Positions 7,757 through 16,418 of a stretch of DNA of 36,156 nucleotides are shown here, piece after piece. The first letter of the stretch is position 1. The number at the start of each line of letters is the position of its first letter. The translations under genes were made by a program, and so were the position numbers. The stretch is from NCBI RefSeq assembly GCF_003574095.1, contig NZ_QWLA01000035.1, positions 1 through 36,156 of the forward strand, read 5' to 3'. This stretch comes from Calidithermus roseus (GTDB taxonomy: Bacteria; Deinococcota; Deinococci; Deinococcales; Thermaceae). The notes beneath the pieces are model-generated. The model saw only the letters and a list, made by a program, of their open reading frames with translations. It was not told where the DNA came from and searched no databases.

Positions 7757-8628
7757 GCCTGTACCGCGTGGGGGTGGACGCCGGGGGGACCGCGGTCCGG
7801 GCGGTGCTGGCGCAGAAGGGGTCGGAGGGCCTCCAGACGCTGGGCACCGCCACGGCGGGGAGCGCCAACCCGCGGCAGGTGGGCCTCGAGGCCGCCCACC
7901 GTGAGTTGCGGGTGGCGGTCGAGGCCGCCTTCCGAGAGGCCGGGCTCGAGCCCGATCTGGCGAGCTGCGCCGTTCACGCTGGGGTGGCGGGGTTGGCCAC
8001 GCCCGAGGACGTGCGGGCCTTCGAGGGCTTTCCCCACCCCTACGCACGGCTCGAGGCCCAGAGCGACGCCACCCTGACGCTGGGCGCCTACTTCGCCGGG
8101 GAGCCGGGGGTGCTGCTCATCGTGGGCACCGGCTGCATCGCTTTGGCCCGGGGGCCGGACGGACGGCTATGCCGCCGCATGGGCTGGGGCTTCCCGCTCG
8201 AGCAGGGCGGGGGAAGCTGGCTGGGGCTCGAGATCTTGCGGCTGGCCCTGGCCGACTGGGAGAACGGGCAGGCGAGCCCGCTGGCCCAGAAGGCCCAGGA
8301 GCGCTTCTCGAGCGTGCGCGAAGCTTTGGAGTGGGGCAGGGGACAGACCGCGGGCGGCTATGGGCAACTGGCCCCATGGGCCTTTGAGGTCGCGACCGAC
8401 CCGCGGGTAGCGGCGCTCCTACAGGGGTGGCACGAACTGGGCTCCCGGCTCGTCCGCGAGCTTCAGGCCCAGAGCGGGGTCCGGAGTGCGGGGGTCTGGG
8501 GCGGGTTGAGCGAACGGTTCGTGGAACTCGGGCGGCCCGAGGGCTACCAGCCGCCCCAGAGGGGGCCGCTCGAGCAGGCCCTGCTGCTGGCCGACCGCTT
8601 AGCTTCGGGGGTAGATCCAGGCGGTTGA
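7753..8628 (+). CDS. BadF/BadG-family sugar kinase, probably N-acetylglucosamine/glucosamine kinase
   Basis: This ASKHA-fold kinase of about 291 residues has phosphate-binding motif 1, YRVGVDAGGT, at the N-terminus. It also has VLLIVGTGCIALA (phosphate 2), a GWGFPLEQGGGSWLGLEIL segment typical of the BadF/NagK group, and SAGVWGGLSERF as the adenosine-site glycine motif. Members of this group phosphorylate GlcNAc or glucosamine at the 6-position with ATP. The gene is translationally coupled to the GNAT gene and lies under the shared operator element, in a region with MurQ and AnmK. It would feed GlcNAc-6-P into the same pool. Exact substrate is not proven by sequence. Confidence 0.82.
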   Translation: MSLYRVGVDAGGTAVRAVLAQKGSEGLQTLGTATAGSANPRQVGLEAAHRELRVAVEAAFREAGLEPDLASCAVHAGVAGLATPEDVRAFEGFPHPYARLEAQSDATLTLGAYFAGEPGVLLIVGTGCIALARGPDGRLCRRMGWGFPLEQGGGSWLGLEILRLALADWENGQASPLAQKAQERFSSVREALEWGRGQTAGGYGQLAPWAFEVATDPRVAALLQGWHELGSRLVRELQAQSGVRSAGVWGGLSERFVELGRPEGYQPPQRGPLEQALLLADRLASGVDPGG

Positions 8629-8664
8629 AACCATCCTTGAGAGCGTTTGACCCCCTGCAAAGTA

Positions 8665-8688
8665 CCCACAAGGTATGTTTACTGTGGG
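8665..8688. terminator. possible bidirectional terminator between convergent genes
   Basis: CCCACA (8665-8670) and TGTGGG (8683-8688) form a 6-bp stem with a 12-nt loop, between the kinase stop at 8628 and the convergent permease stop at 8694. There is no strong T-run, so it is a weak candidate. Confidence 0.3.
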
Positions 8689-8693
8689 ATGAG

Positions 8694-9803
8694 CTAGTCC
8701 ACGCTCCGCACATCCGCCGCGTCGCGCAGCGCGTCGCCGAAGAAGTTGTAGGCCAGCACCGCCACGAAGATCAGGATTCCGGGCGTCAGCAGCCAGGGGT
8801 AGAGGTTGAGCGACTGGAAGTTCTGCGCGTCCTTGAGCAAGAGGCCCCAACTCGCCATGGGCTCCTTGATGCCCAGTCCCAAGAACGAAAGCGCCGACTC
8901 GCCGATGATGTAACCGGGCAGGGCCAGCGTAGCGGTGACGATGAGGTAGGAAGTGAGGTTGGGCGTGATGTGCTTGAGGATGATGCGCAGATCGGAGGCC
9001 CCGATGGCCCTGGCCGCCGTCACGTAGTCGAGGTCGCGCGCGCCGAGCACCTGCCCGCGCACCACCCGCGCCAGCCCCGCCCAGCCGATGAAGGAGAGCA
9101 CCGCGATGATGCCCAGGTACACGTAGGTGCTGGGCCAGGAGGCCGGGATGACGGTGGAAAGGGCCATGAGGATGGGCAGACGCGGGATCGAGAGCAGCAC
9201 CTCGATGAGGCGCTGGATGGCAGTGTCGATCCAGCCGCCAAAATAACCCGAAATGCCGCCCAGTAGGATGCCGATGGCGAAGGAGATCAGCACCCCGATA
9301 ACCCCCACGGTGAGCGAGACCTGCGAGCCGACGAGGATCCTCGAGAGCAAATCCCGCCCGAACTGGTCGGTGCCTAGGGGGAAGAAGTAGCCTTCGGAGT
9401 AGGGCACGCCGAAGAGGTGAAGGTCGGTCTTTATGCCTAAAAAGCTGTAGGGCTCGCCCTGACGGATGAAGAAGCGGATGGGCGTGGGACGGGTCTTGTC
9501 CTCGACAAAGGTGTTGATGAAGGTGACGGGGTCGCGCTCCTTCTTCATCTGGTAGACGAAGGGGCGCACCAACCGTCCCTCGTGGACGATATGGACGCGC
9601 TGCGGCGGCTGGTACACCGCGTCGGGGTGCTGGGTGGTGAGGTTGTAGGGGGCCAGGAAACCGGCGAAAAGCGCCATTAGGTACAGCACTGCCAGCACCC
9701 ACAGGCTCACCACGCCCGGCTTGTTCTTGAGGAAGCGCCGCCAGGCCAGGTAGAGCGGGCTGTTGCGGTCAACCCAGGATTTGTGAATCGCCTGGCTACT
9801 CAT
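8694..9803 (-). CDS. Opp/Dpp-type ABC permease, OppC-like (importer 1)
   Basis: Inner-membrane permease of a peptide/oligosaccharide-type ABC importer, about 369 residues. It has the OppC N-terminal cytoplasmic start and TM1 (VVSLWVLAVLYLMALFAGFLAPY). An unusually long extracytoplasmic insert of about 90 residues precedes FPLGTDQFGRDLLSRIL. The C-terminal permease core follows, with the EAA-loop region AARAIGASDLRIILKHITPN that docks on the ATPase. It ends with SALSFLGLGIKEPMASWG, a family hallmark. The start ATG overlaps the end of the upstream oppB-like gene by 8 nt. No ATPase gene follows; the array ends here, convergent with the kinase gene. Confidence 0.92.
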   Translation of the reverse strand: MSSQAIHKSWVDRNSPLYLAWRRFLKNKPGVVSLWVLAVLYLMALFAGFLAPYNLTTQHPDAVYQPPQRVHIVHEGRLVRPFVYQMKKERDPVTFINTFVEDKTRPTPIRFFIRQGEPYSFLGIKTDLHLFGVPYSEGYFFPLGTDQFGRDLLSRILVGSQVSLTVGVIGVLISFAIGILLGGISGYFGGWIDTAIQRLIEVLLSIPRLPILMALSTVIPASWPSTYVYLGIIAVLSFIGWAGLARVVRGQVLGARDLDYVTAARAIGASDLRIILKHITPNLTSYLIVTATLALPGYIIGESALSFLGLGIKEPMASWGLLLKDAQNFQSLNLYPWLLTPGILIFVAVLAYNFFGDALRDAADVRSVD

Positions 9804-10764
9804 AGCGGATCCTCGGGTCGGCCCAGGCCAGCGCCACGTCGGCCAGCAGGTTGCCCACCATCAGCAGCACCGCCGACATCATCAGCAGGGCCATCACCAC
9901 GTACTGGTCCTTGTTGAGCAGCGAGTCGTAGAGGAAGGGGCCGATGGTGGGGAGGTTGAGCACGATGGAGGCGATAATGGTGCTGGAGATGAGGTTAGGC
10001 AGCGAGAGCCCGGCGATGCTGATGAGGGGGTTGATGGCGTTGCGCACCGCGTGCTTCCACAGCACCACCCGCTCCGCCAGCCCCTTCGAGCGCGCCGTGC
10101 GCACGTAGTCCTGCGAGAGCACATCGAGCATGTTGGCCCGCATCTGCCGCATGATGCTGGCCGTGCCGTCGAGCCCGATGACGATGAGGGGAATCCAGAG
10201 GTGGCCCAGCATGTCCACGAACTTCGCCCAGCTCCACGGCGCATCGATGTACTGCGGGCTGAAGAGCCCACCCACGCTGGTGCCCCCGGCGCTCAGCACG
10301 GCGAAGATCAGCAGCAGCGCCACCAGGAAGTCGGGGGTGGCGAGGCCGAAGTAGCCGATGAAGTTGGCCAGCGTGGCCCCCAAGCCGTGGCGCCGTAGGG
10401 CGGTGTAGATGCCCAGGGGGATGGCGATGACCCAGGTCGCGAAGATGGTGAGCACCGCCAGGAACACCGTCCAGCCCAGCCGCTCCCAGATGAGTTCGGA
10501 GACGGGGCGGTTGTTGAGGAAAGAGTAGCCGAAATCCCCGCGCACCACCCCGGAGAGCCAGTTGAGGTACTGCACCCACACCGGCTGGTCGAGGAGGTAC
10601 TGCCGACGGATGCGCTCGACGGTCTCGCGGGAGACGCGGGGGTCCTCGAGCATGTTCTCCAGAAAGCCCCCCGGCTGGAGCTGGATCACCGCAAAGACCA
10701 GCACCGAGATCAAAAGCAGCGTGGGGACCGCCACCAAAAAGCGTCTGAAAACGAAAATCCACAT
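9796..10764 (-). CDS. Opp/Dpp-type ABC permease, OppB-like (importer 1)
   Basis: The protein has about 322 residues and the OppB layout. TM1 lies at the N-terminus (FRRFLVAVPTLLLISVLVFAVIQLQPG), followed by a periplasmic loop with the usual YLLDQPVWVQYLNWLSGVVRGDFGYSF. The membrane core contains the EAA-loop motif YVRTARSKGLAERVVLWKHAVRNA, and the C-terminus is DPRIRYE. It forms a heterodimer with the downstream OppC-like protein. A 12-bp perfect hairpin separates it from the binding-protein gene upstream, and no strong ribosome binding site is visible at its start. Confidence 0.93.
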   Translation of the reverse strand: MWIFVFRRFLVAVPTLLLISVLVFAVIQLQPGGFLENMLEDPRVSRETVERIRRQYLLDQPVWVQYLNWLSGVVRGDFGYSFLNNRPVSELIWERLGWTVFLAVLTIFATWVIAIPLGIYTALRRHGLGATLANFIGYFGLATPDFLVALLLIFAVLSAGGTSVGGLFSPQYIDAPWSWAKFVDMLGHLWIPLIVIGLDGTASIMRQMRANMLDVLSQDYVRTARSKGLAERVVLWKHAVRNAINPLISIAGLSLPNLISSTIIASIVLNLPTIGPFLYDSLLNKDQYVVMALLMMSAVLLMVGNLLADVALAWADPRIRYE

Positions 10765-10782
10765 AAAGCAGGATCTGGGGGT

Positions 10783-10837
10783 GAGGGTTCAGGGAACAGG
10801 CCGGGGTGCATCCTCGGAGCCCTGCCCCTGAACCCTC
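10783..10837 (-). repeat. intercistronic hairpin between binding-protein and permease genes (importer 1)
   Basis: Perfect 12-bp arms, GAGGGTTCAGGG (10783-10794) and CCCTGAACCCTC (10826-10837), enclose a 31-nt loop. With no T-run it looks like an mRNA-stability or attenuation element. Such an element would let the binding protein be made in excess over the permeases, as at E. coli malE-malF. Confidence 0.7.
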
Positions 10838-10846
10838 TGCCCGCGT

Positions 10847-12586
10847 TTAGCGTTGGAACATCAGCGGTACGGGGTTGTAGCCAGGGATCACGCCCAGGCT
10901 GTAGACATAGTTGCCGTAGCGGTTGGACACCGCACCCACGGCGAACTCCTTAGCGATCATGATGACCATGGCCTCACGGGCGAAGATGGCCTGCCAGCGG
11001 TCATAGAGGGCTTTGCGCTGGGTGAAGTTGGTGGTGCTGGCGGCCTTTTCCCAGATGTCGTAGATCTCGCGCTCCCAGGGCAGGAAGTTGTTGAACTGCG
11101 GCGGGCCGTCGGGGGTGGTGGGCTGGGTGGACTGGTGCCAGTAGTACAGCGCCCCGCCCGGCTTCCAGATGGGCGTGCGCAGTTCGGGGTCGGGCTGGTC
11201 GCCCAGGCCTAAGACGAGAGCTTCCCAGTCCTTGCCGCGCCCGGTGGAGAGCAGGTTGGCGGCCAGGATGCCCTGCAGGTTGACCTTGATCCCGATCTGG
11301 CGCAGGTCGTTTTGCAGGATGGTGGCGATGCCGGTGAAGGCGGTGGAGTTGGAGCCGTAGGTGAGGGTGAACTCGAGCGGCCTCCCGCTGGGCAGCAGCC
11401 GGATGCCGTCGGGCCCGCGCTTGAGGCCGAGCTTGTCGAGCGCGGCGTTGGCCGCTTGCAGATTGTAGCTGCCCAGGAGCTTGCGGGTGTCGTAGTACCA
11501 CTCGCTGATGGGGGCCATACCGTTGCCGGGAATCTCGGCCAGGCCGTTGTACACGTCCTCGATGATGCGGTTGCGGTTTACTGCCGCCTGAATCGCGCGG
11601 CGGAAGTCGGAGTTGCGGAAGAGCCGGGCCAGTTCGGGGTTTTTAGCGTCGTAGTTGAAGGCCAGGTGCGGGGGCGAGCCGAAGAGGGCGCGGAACTGCA
11701 CCACTTTGAACGGAGCCCCCTGCACCTCGCGGCGCTTGAGGTCGGGGAACTCGGCCCCGGTGATGTTGATCTGACCCAAATTTCCGGCCAGGAACTGGGC
11801 TACGCGAGCCTGGGAATCGGTGATGACGAGGTATTGCAGCCGGTCGAGGTAAGGTAGCGCAGTGCCATTCTCGTCCCGCTTCCAGTAGTTAGGGTTCTTC
11901 ACCAGCGTGACCTGCTGACCGGGGGTGTAGCTTTGCAGGCGGAAAGGCCCGGTGCCCACCACTTCCTCGGGGTTGACGTTGGTAGGCCAGGCGTTGTTGA
12001 TCTCCGCCGGGGCCTTGCCCCCCTCCTGGCTGAAGCCCAGCAGCTTGTGCTTGGGCATGATCGGCAGGCGCATGTAATGGATGAAGGCCGGGGCGGGTTT
12101 GGGCAGGGTAAAGCGCACCCGGTAAGTATCGACCTTCTCAATCTTGACCCCGGCGAAGTTGCCCGCGTCCCCGCCGCGGGCTTCGGGGTTGGCCACAATC
12201 TGGCCGTAGGTGAAGACCACGTCATCAGCGGTGAAGTCGCGCCCATCGTGCCACTTCACCCCCCGGCGCAGGTTGAAGGTGTAGACCCTGCTCCCCCCGC
12301 TGATCTGCCAAGAGACCGCCAGGGCGGGCTCGATCTTGTAGTTGGCCAGGTTGTACTCGATGAGCCCGTCGAACATCTGATTGGCCAGGGTCTGGATGGC
12401 CGAGTCGATGGCTCCGTAGTAGAACAGCGTCTGGGGCGCGCTGCCCAGGGCGAGGGTCAGGCTGCCCCCGGCCTTGCCGCTCGTCACCCCCAGGTTGCCG
12501 TAGCCGGAGATGGTCTTGGGTTGGGCCAGGGCGAGCGCCCCCAGGAGCACGAACCCCACCAGCCATACTGCTCTTCGTTTACTCAT
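10847..12586 (-). CDS. extracellular solute-binding protein, family 5 (importer 1)
   Basis: Secreted binding protein of a peptide/oligosaccharide ABC importer, about 579 residues. A signal peptide, RRAVWLVGFVLLGALALAQ, has a likely ALA|Q cleavage site and no lipobox. SBP_bac_5 hallmarks are present: FDGLIEYNLANYKIEPALAVSW, YTFNLRRGVKWHDGRDFTADDVVFTY and VNRNRIIEDVYNG. AAGGAGG lies 7 nt before the start. The gene lies just after murQ in the same direction. A muropeptide or cell-wall-sugar ligand is plausible from context but cannot be read from sequence. Confidence 0.93.
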   Translation of the reverse strand: MSKRRAVWLVGFVLLGALALAQPKTISGYGNLGVTSGKAGGSLTLALGSAPQTLFYYGAIDSAIQTLANQMFDGLIEYNLANYKIEPALAVSWQISGGSRVYTFNLRRGVKWHDGRDFTADDVVFTYGQIVANPEARGGDAGNFAGVKIEKVDTYRVRFTLPKPAPAFIHYMRLPIMPKHKLLGFSQEGGKAPAEINNAWPTNVNPEEVVGTGPFRLQSYTPGQQVTLVKNPNYWKRDENGTALPYLDRLQYLVITDSQARVAQFLAGNLGQINITGAEFPDLKRREVQGAPFKVVQFRALFGSPPHLAFNYDAKNPELARLFRNSDFRRAIQAAVNRNRIIEDVYNGLAEIPGNGMAPISEWYYDTRKLLGSYNLQAANAALDKLGLKRGPDGIRLLPSGRPLEFTLTYGSNSTAFTGIATILQNDLRQIGIKVNLQGILAANLLSTGRGKDWEALVLGLGDQPDPELRTPIWKPGGALYYWHQSTQPTTPDGPPQFNNFLPWEREIYDIWEKAASTTNFTQRKALYDRWQAIFAREAMVIMIAKEFAVGAVSNRYGNYVYSLGVIPGYNPVPLMFQR

Positions 12587-12621
12587 CCCATTGCCTCCTT
12601 CCGATTTATGTAGACCATTCT

Positions 12622-12643
12622 AATACCAGTTGCCCCACCAAAG
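12622..12643 (-). promoter_or_regulatory. weak possible fourth operator-like element before importer 1 binding protein
   Basis: On the minus strand the stretch contains TTTGGT and then CTGGTATTA, the two half-words of the GntR-like element. They are one base further apart than in the three better copies. It lies between murQ and the binding-protein gene. It may be chance. Confidence 0.2.
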
Positions 12644-12650
12644 CACATAG

Positions 12651-13550
12651 CTACCCGCGTCGGGCGAGCCGCTCGAGCGCCCCCCGCAGGCCGCCGGCCT
12701 GGCTCAGGAGGCGGCGGGCCTCCTCGAGCCCCACCCCCTTGAGCAACAGCACCGCCAGGCTCACGCGGCCCTGGGCCTCGGCCAGGGCCTGCTCGGCCTC
12801 GGCCCTGGCCGCCCCGGTCAGCTCGCGCAGCATCGCCACCCCCCGCCGCCAGAGCTTCTTGTTGGTCAGCTCGACTTCCACCATGCGGTTGCCGTAGACC
12901 CGGCCCAGCCGGATCATGGTCAGGGTGGAGAAGAGGTTGAGGGCCACCTTTTGCGCCGTCCCGGCGGCCATACGGGTCGAGCCCGCCACCACCTCGGGAC
13001 CGGTGTCGAGGCAGATGGCGTGATCCGCCGCGCGCAGCAGGGGGGTGCCTGGGTTGTTGGCGATGGCAACGGTGAGGGCACCCCTCGAGCGCGCCTCCTC
13101 GATGGCCGCCAGCGTGTAGGGGGTGCGCCCGCTGGCCGCCACCCCTACCAACACGTCGTTTGCACCCAGCATCGAAGCGGCCTCGCGGCCCGCCCCAACG
13201 TCGTCCTCCGCCCCCTCGACCGAGGAGAGCAAGGCCTTCTCACCCCCGGCCAGCAAGTAGAGCAGGCGGCTTCGTGGCCAGCCATAGGTGGGCGGGAGCT
13301 CGGTGCCGTCCTGCACGGCCAGTCGCCCGCTGGTTCCGGCCCCGGCGTAGGCCAGCCTTCCCCCCCGGCCTAGCCGCCGGGCAGCGGCCAAGGCGGCGGC
13401 TTCGATCTCCCCGCGCACCGCCCGCACCGCCGCGACGGCGACGAGCTGGCGCTCCAGCAGGGCCTCGAGGACCTCCCCCGACTCCCAAGTGTCGAGGTCT
13501 GTGTAACGTGGGCTGGCGGATTCGGTGTTCACTTTGAACTTGTCCTCCAT
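12651..13550 (-). CDS. murQ: N-acetylmuramic acid 6-phosphate etherase
   Basis: MurQ cleaves the lactyl ether of MurNAc-6-P to give GlcNAc-6-P and D-lactate, in the cytoplasm, during peptidoglycan recycling. The length of 299 residues matches the family. It has a SIS-type sugar-phosphate fold with the signature YAGAGTSGRLAVQDGTELPPTYG, then LLSSVEGAEDD with the conserved acidic pair, VAASGRTPYTLAAIEEA and the VAGSTRMAAGTAQKVALN segment. The start is MEDKFKVN, overlapping the upstream serine hydrolase gene by 22 nt, so translation is probably coupled. It would work on MurNAc-6-P made by the AnmK encoded at 18811. Confidence 0.95.
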   Translation of the reverse strand: MEDKFKVNTESASPRYTDLDTWESGEVLEALLERQLVAVAAVRAVRGEIEAAALAAARRLGRGGRLAYAGAGTSGRLAVQDGTELPPTYGWPRSRLLYLLAGGEKALLSSVEGAEDDVGAGREAASMLGANDVLVGVAASGRTPYTLAAIEEARSRGALTVAIANNPGTPLLRAADHAICLDTGPEVVAGSTRMAAGTAQKVALNLFSTLTMIRLGRVYGNRMVEVELTNKKLWRRGVAMLRELTGAARAEAEQALAEAQGRVSLAVLLLKGVGLEEARRLLSQAGGLRGALERLARRG

Positions 13551-14539
13551 TCGGCGGCGATGGCGTTGCCCACCGCCCGTCTCAGCTCGAAGATGCCGCT
13601 TTCCTTGTGGCGGCTGGGGTGGACACGGTTGGTGAGGAGCGCCCAGGCGTAGCCGCGCTCGAGGTCGATCCACAGCCCGGTGCCGGTGAACCCCGTGTGC
13701 CCGATGGTGCGCGGGCTGCACAAGCTGCCACCGCTGAAGCCCGGCTGCCGCAGGACCCAGCCCAAAGCCCGCTCGGAAGTCTGGGGGCGGGTCATCTCCT
13801 CGAGGGCGGCCTGTGAGAGCAGGCTGCCGTTCAGGACGGAGCGGGCCCACTCGAGGACGCCCGCCAGGGTGCCAAACAGCCCCGCGTGCCCCGCGCCCCC
13901 CAGGGCGAAGGCGTTCTCGTCGTGGACTTCGCCCCGCAGCACCCGCCCCCGCCAGGGGCAGCGCTCGGTGGCGACGGAGTTCTCGGGTTGGGGCTTCCAG
14001 GTGAGCCCCGCGGGCAGCGGGAAGTCGCTGAGGGGCTTGCCGCGCAGGCGCTCGAGCAAGAGCCCCAGCAGGATATAGCCGATGTCGGAATACACCGTCT
14101 GGCCCGGATCGCCCACTTCCCAGCGGTGTTGCAGGACCTGCTGCTTGAGCAGCTTCGCATCGGCATTCCAGGTGTACAGCGGGGCCCAGGCCGCAAGCCC
14201 TGAGGTATGGGTCAGAAGCTGGCGCAGGGTGCGCTTGGGCAGCTCGCCGTTCTGCATCCAGGCCATCTCGGGGAAGAAGCGCCCCAGGGGGTCGTCGAGG
14301 TCGGCCAGCCCCTCCTCGAGCAGGCGCAGCACCTCGGGCACCGTGAAGATGACCTTGCTCAGGCTGGCGAGGTCGAAGGTCATGGCGGCCTCGAGCGGCA
14401 GGGCTTCCGGCTCGAGCTGGGCCTTGCCATAGACCCAGGTTTCGGCCTCCCCCTCGGCCCACACGACCCCCAGGGCCGCGCCGGGGATCTGGCCAGCATC
14501 GACGGCGGATCGGACGATTCGGATGGCGTCGTGGATCAT
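13529..14539 (-). CDS. beta-lactamase-family serine hydrolase (AmpC/YbbE-like)
   Basis: Penicillin-binding/beta-lactamase fold of about 336 residues. The nucleophile motif SxxK is in FDLASLSKVIF, the second motif is YSD in VYSDIGYILLG, and the third is HTG in IGHTGFTGTGLWID. No signal peptide is seen (MIHDAIRIVRSAVDAGQIPG), so it probably acts in the cytoplasm. A comparable gene, ybbE, sits in the B. subtilis MurNAc operon. Here it lies between the importer 2 permease gene and murQ, which suggests trimming of peptide or amide bonds on imported cell-wall fragments. That role is inference. GAGGACT upstream can serve as ribosome binding site. Confidence 0.88.
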   Translation of the reverse strand: MIHDAIRIVRSAVDAGQIPGAALGVVWAEGEAETWVYGKAQLEPEALPLEAAMTFDLASLSKVIFTVPEVLRLLEEGLADLDDPLGRFFPEMAWMQNGELPKRTLRQLLTHTSGLAAWAPLYTWNADAKLLKQQVLQHRWEVGDPGQTVYSDIGYILLGLLLERLRGKPLSDFPLPAGLTWKPQPENSVATERCPWRGRVLRGEVHDENAFALGGAGHAGLFGTLAGVLEWARSVLNGSLLSQAALEEMTRPQTSERALGWVLRQPGFSGGSLCSPRTIGHTGFTGTGLWIDLERGYAWALLTNRVHPSRHKESGIFELRRAVGNAIAAEWRTSSK

Positions 14540-14545
14540 AGTCCT

Positions 14546-15388
14546 CTAGCGCCCCTTCAGGCGGGGGTCGAGCGTGTCGCGCAGCACGTCACCCAGCAGG
14601 TTGAAGCCCAGCGAGGCGAGCAGGATGGCCAAGCCGGAGAAGACCGAGGTCCAGGGCGAGATGGTCAGGTAAGCCCGCCCCTCCGAGAGCATCAGGCCCA
14701 GCGAGGGGGTGGGGGGCTGGGTGCCCAGGCCCAAGAAGGACAGCGAGGCCTCCACCAGGATGGCTGTGGACAGCGAGAGGGTGGACTGCACCAGGATCAC
14801 CGAGGCCAGGTTGGGCAACAGGTGGCGAGCGATCACCCGCGCCGTCGAAGCGCCCAGGGCCTGGGCCGCCTGGACGTACTCACTCTCGCGCAGCACCAGG
14901 GCCGGGCCCCGCACCAGCCGGGCGAAGATCGGGGTGTAGACGATGCCGATGGCCAGGGCGGTGTTCGCCTGGTTGGGCCCCAGCATGGCGATGATGCCAA
15001 TGGCCAGCAGGATGATGGGGAAGGCCAGGAACACGTCCATCACCCGCATGACCAGCCGGTCGTAGAGGCCGCCGTAGTAGGCCGCCGAGACGCCCAGAAA
15101 ACCCCCGACCAGCAGCGCCAGGATGACCGAAAGCCCCGCTACGAAGAGCGAGGCCCGGATGCCATGGAGGATCCTCGAGAGCACGTCGCGCCCGAACTGG
15201 TCGGTGCCCAGCCAGTGCTGGGCGCTGGGCCCTGCGAGGCGGGCCAGGATGTCCTGTCGCAGGGGGTCGTAGGGCGCGATCAGGGGGGCCAGCAAGCCGC
15301 CGAGCACGATCAAGAGGGTCAGGCCCAGGCCCAGTGCTCCCAACGGGTTGCGCAGGAGGCCTCGAGTGAAGCTCCAGGTGCCGCTCAT
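14546..15388 (-). CDS. Opp/Dpp-type ABC permease, OppC-like (importer 2)
   Basis: The protein has 280 residues and lacks the long extracytoplasmic insert of the importer 1 OppC. It has TM1 (LGALGLGLTLLIVLGGLLAPLIAPYDP), HWLGTDQFGRDVLSRILHGIRASL and AAQALGASTARVIARHLLPN (ATPase-docking EAA region). EASLSFLGLGTQPPTPSLG is the family hallmark. Its ATG overlaps the upstream oppB-like stop by 4 nt. The serine hydrolase gene follows 6 nt after its stop, so all are probably on one transcript. Confidence 0.93.
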   Translation of the reverse strand: MSGTWSFTRGLLRNPLGALGLGLTLLIVLGGLLAPLIAPYDPLRQDILARLAGPSAQHWLGTDQFGRDVLSRILHGIRASLFVAGLSVILALLVGGFLGVSAAYYGGLYDRLVMRVMDVFLAFPIILLAIGIIAMLGPNQANTALAIGIVYTPIFARLVRGPALVLRESEYVQAAQALGASTARVIARHLLPNLASVILVQSTLSLSTAILVEASLSFLGLGTQPPTPSLGLMLSEGRAYLTISPWTSVFSGLAILLASLGFNLLGDVLRDTLDPRLKGR

Positions 15389-16335
15389 GCGTACTCCACG
15401 CGGGGGTCGAGGTAGGCGTAGGCCAAGTCCACGAGCAGGTTGATGAACACGAAGCCTGCCGTGACCAGCAAAATGGTGCCCTGTACCAGCGGGTAGTTGC
15501 GCTCGTTGATGGCCCCCACGATCAGGCGGCCCATGCCCGGCAGGGCGAAGACCTGCTCGACGACGATGGCCCCGCCAAAGAGGTAGCCGGCCTGGATGCC
15601 CACGACCGTGACCAGCGGGATAAGCGCGTTGCGCAGAGCGTGCTTGTACATGACGATCCGCTCGGAGAGCCCCTTGGCCCGGGCGGTGCGGATGTAGTCC
15701 TGGCTCAAAATGTCCAGCAGGGTCGAGCGCAACAGCCTCGACAGCCCCGCCAAAAGCGGCAGGGAGAGGGCCAGTACGGGAAAGAGCAGCCGGGCAAAGT
15801 GCCCTGCGGGGTCTTCGGCCAGCGGCACGTAGCCGATGGTAGGAAAGCCGGGCCACAGCTTGAAGGAGAGGTAGATGAACAGCGTCCCCAGCCAGAACGA
15901 CGGCACCGTCACACCCGCGATGGCCACCAGCCGCACCAGGTACTCCCCCGTGGAGTTGCGCCAGTAAGCGCTCAGAATCCCGATGGGAACGGAGAGGAAC
16001 ACACCCAGGATCAAGGAGAGAAGGGTGATTTCGAGGGTCAGCGGCAGCCGGGCCAGGATTTCGTCTCGGATGGGGGCCCCCGTCCACACGCTCTGTCCCA
16101 GGTCGCCCCGCAATACCCCAGTGAGCCAGTCCCAGTACTGCACCACCAGCGGCTTGTTCAGTCCCAGCTTCTCGCGCAGAGCCTCGAGGCGGTCCGGGGT
16201 GATCTCGGTGTTGGCCCCCAACATGATCTGTACGGCGTCGCCGGGGATGAGCCGGATCATCAAAAACACCAGCACCGAGACCCCGAAGAGCACCAGCACG
16301 AGGTCGAGGAGGCGGCGAAGGGTATAGGCGAGCAT
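15385..16335 (-). CDS. Opp/Dpp-type ABC permease, OppB-like (importer 2)
   Basis: A 316-residue permease with the OppB pattern. The N-terminal membrane segment is LRRLLDLVLVLFGVSVLVFLMIRLIPGD, followed by the loop LGLNKPLVVQYWDWLTGVLRGDLGQS. The EAA-loop motif YIRTARAKGLSERIVMYKHALRNA is present and the end is YLDPRVEYA. It pairs with the OppC-like protein encoded just downstream. A 14-bp imperfect hairpin lies between it and its binding-protein gene, the same placement as in importer 1. Confidence 0.93.
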   Translation of the reverse strand: MLAYTLRRLLDLVLVLFGVSVLVFLMIRLIPGDAVQIMLGANTEITPDRLEALREKLGLNKPLVVQYWDWLTGVLRGDLGQSVWTGAPIRDEILARLPLTLEITLLSLILGVFLSVPIGILSAYWRNSTGEYLVRLVAIAGVTVPSFWLGTLFIYLSFKLWPGFPTIGYVPLAEDPAGHFARLLFPVLALSLPLLAGLSRLLRSTLLDILSQDYIRTARAKGLSERIVMYKHALRNALIPLVTVVGIQAGYLFGGAIVVEQVFALPGMGRLIVGAINERNYPLVQGTILLVTAGFVFINLLVDLAYAYLDPRVEYA

Positions 16336-16348
16336 GAGCTTCAGGCAC

Positions 16349-16401
16349 CGTACGCCTTACGCCCTGCGCCAAAGCCAAGAGCGTACGGCGTAAGACGTAC
16401 G
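16349..16401 (-). repeat. intercistronic hairpin/dispersed repeat between binding-protein and permease genes (importer 2)
   Basis: Arms CGTACGCCTTACGC (16349-16362) and GCGTAAGACGTACG (16388-16401) pair at 13 of 14 positions around a 25-nt loop. The words GTACGAC/GTCGTAC belong to the dispersed repeat family. Placement mirrors the unrelated hairpin in importer 1. Confidence 0.7.
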
Positions 16402-16418
16402 ACGTAGGACAAGGTCAT

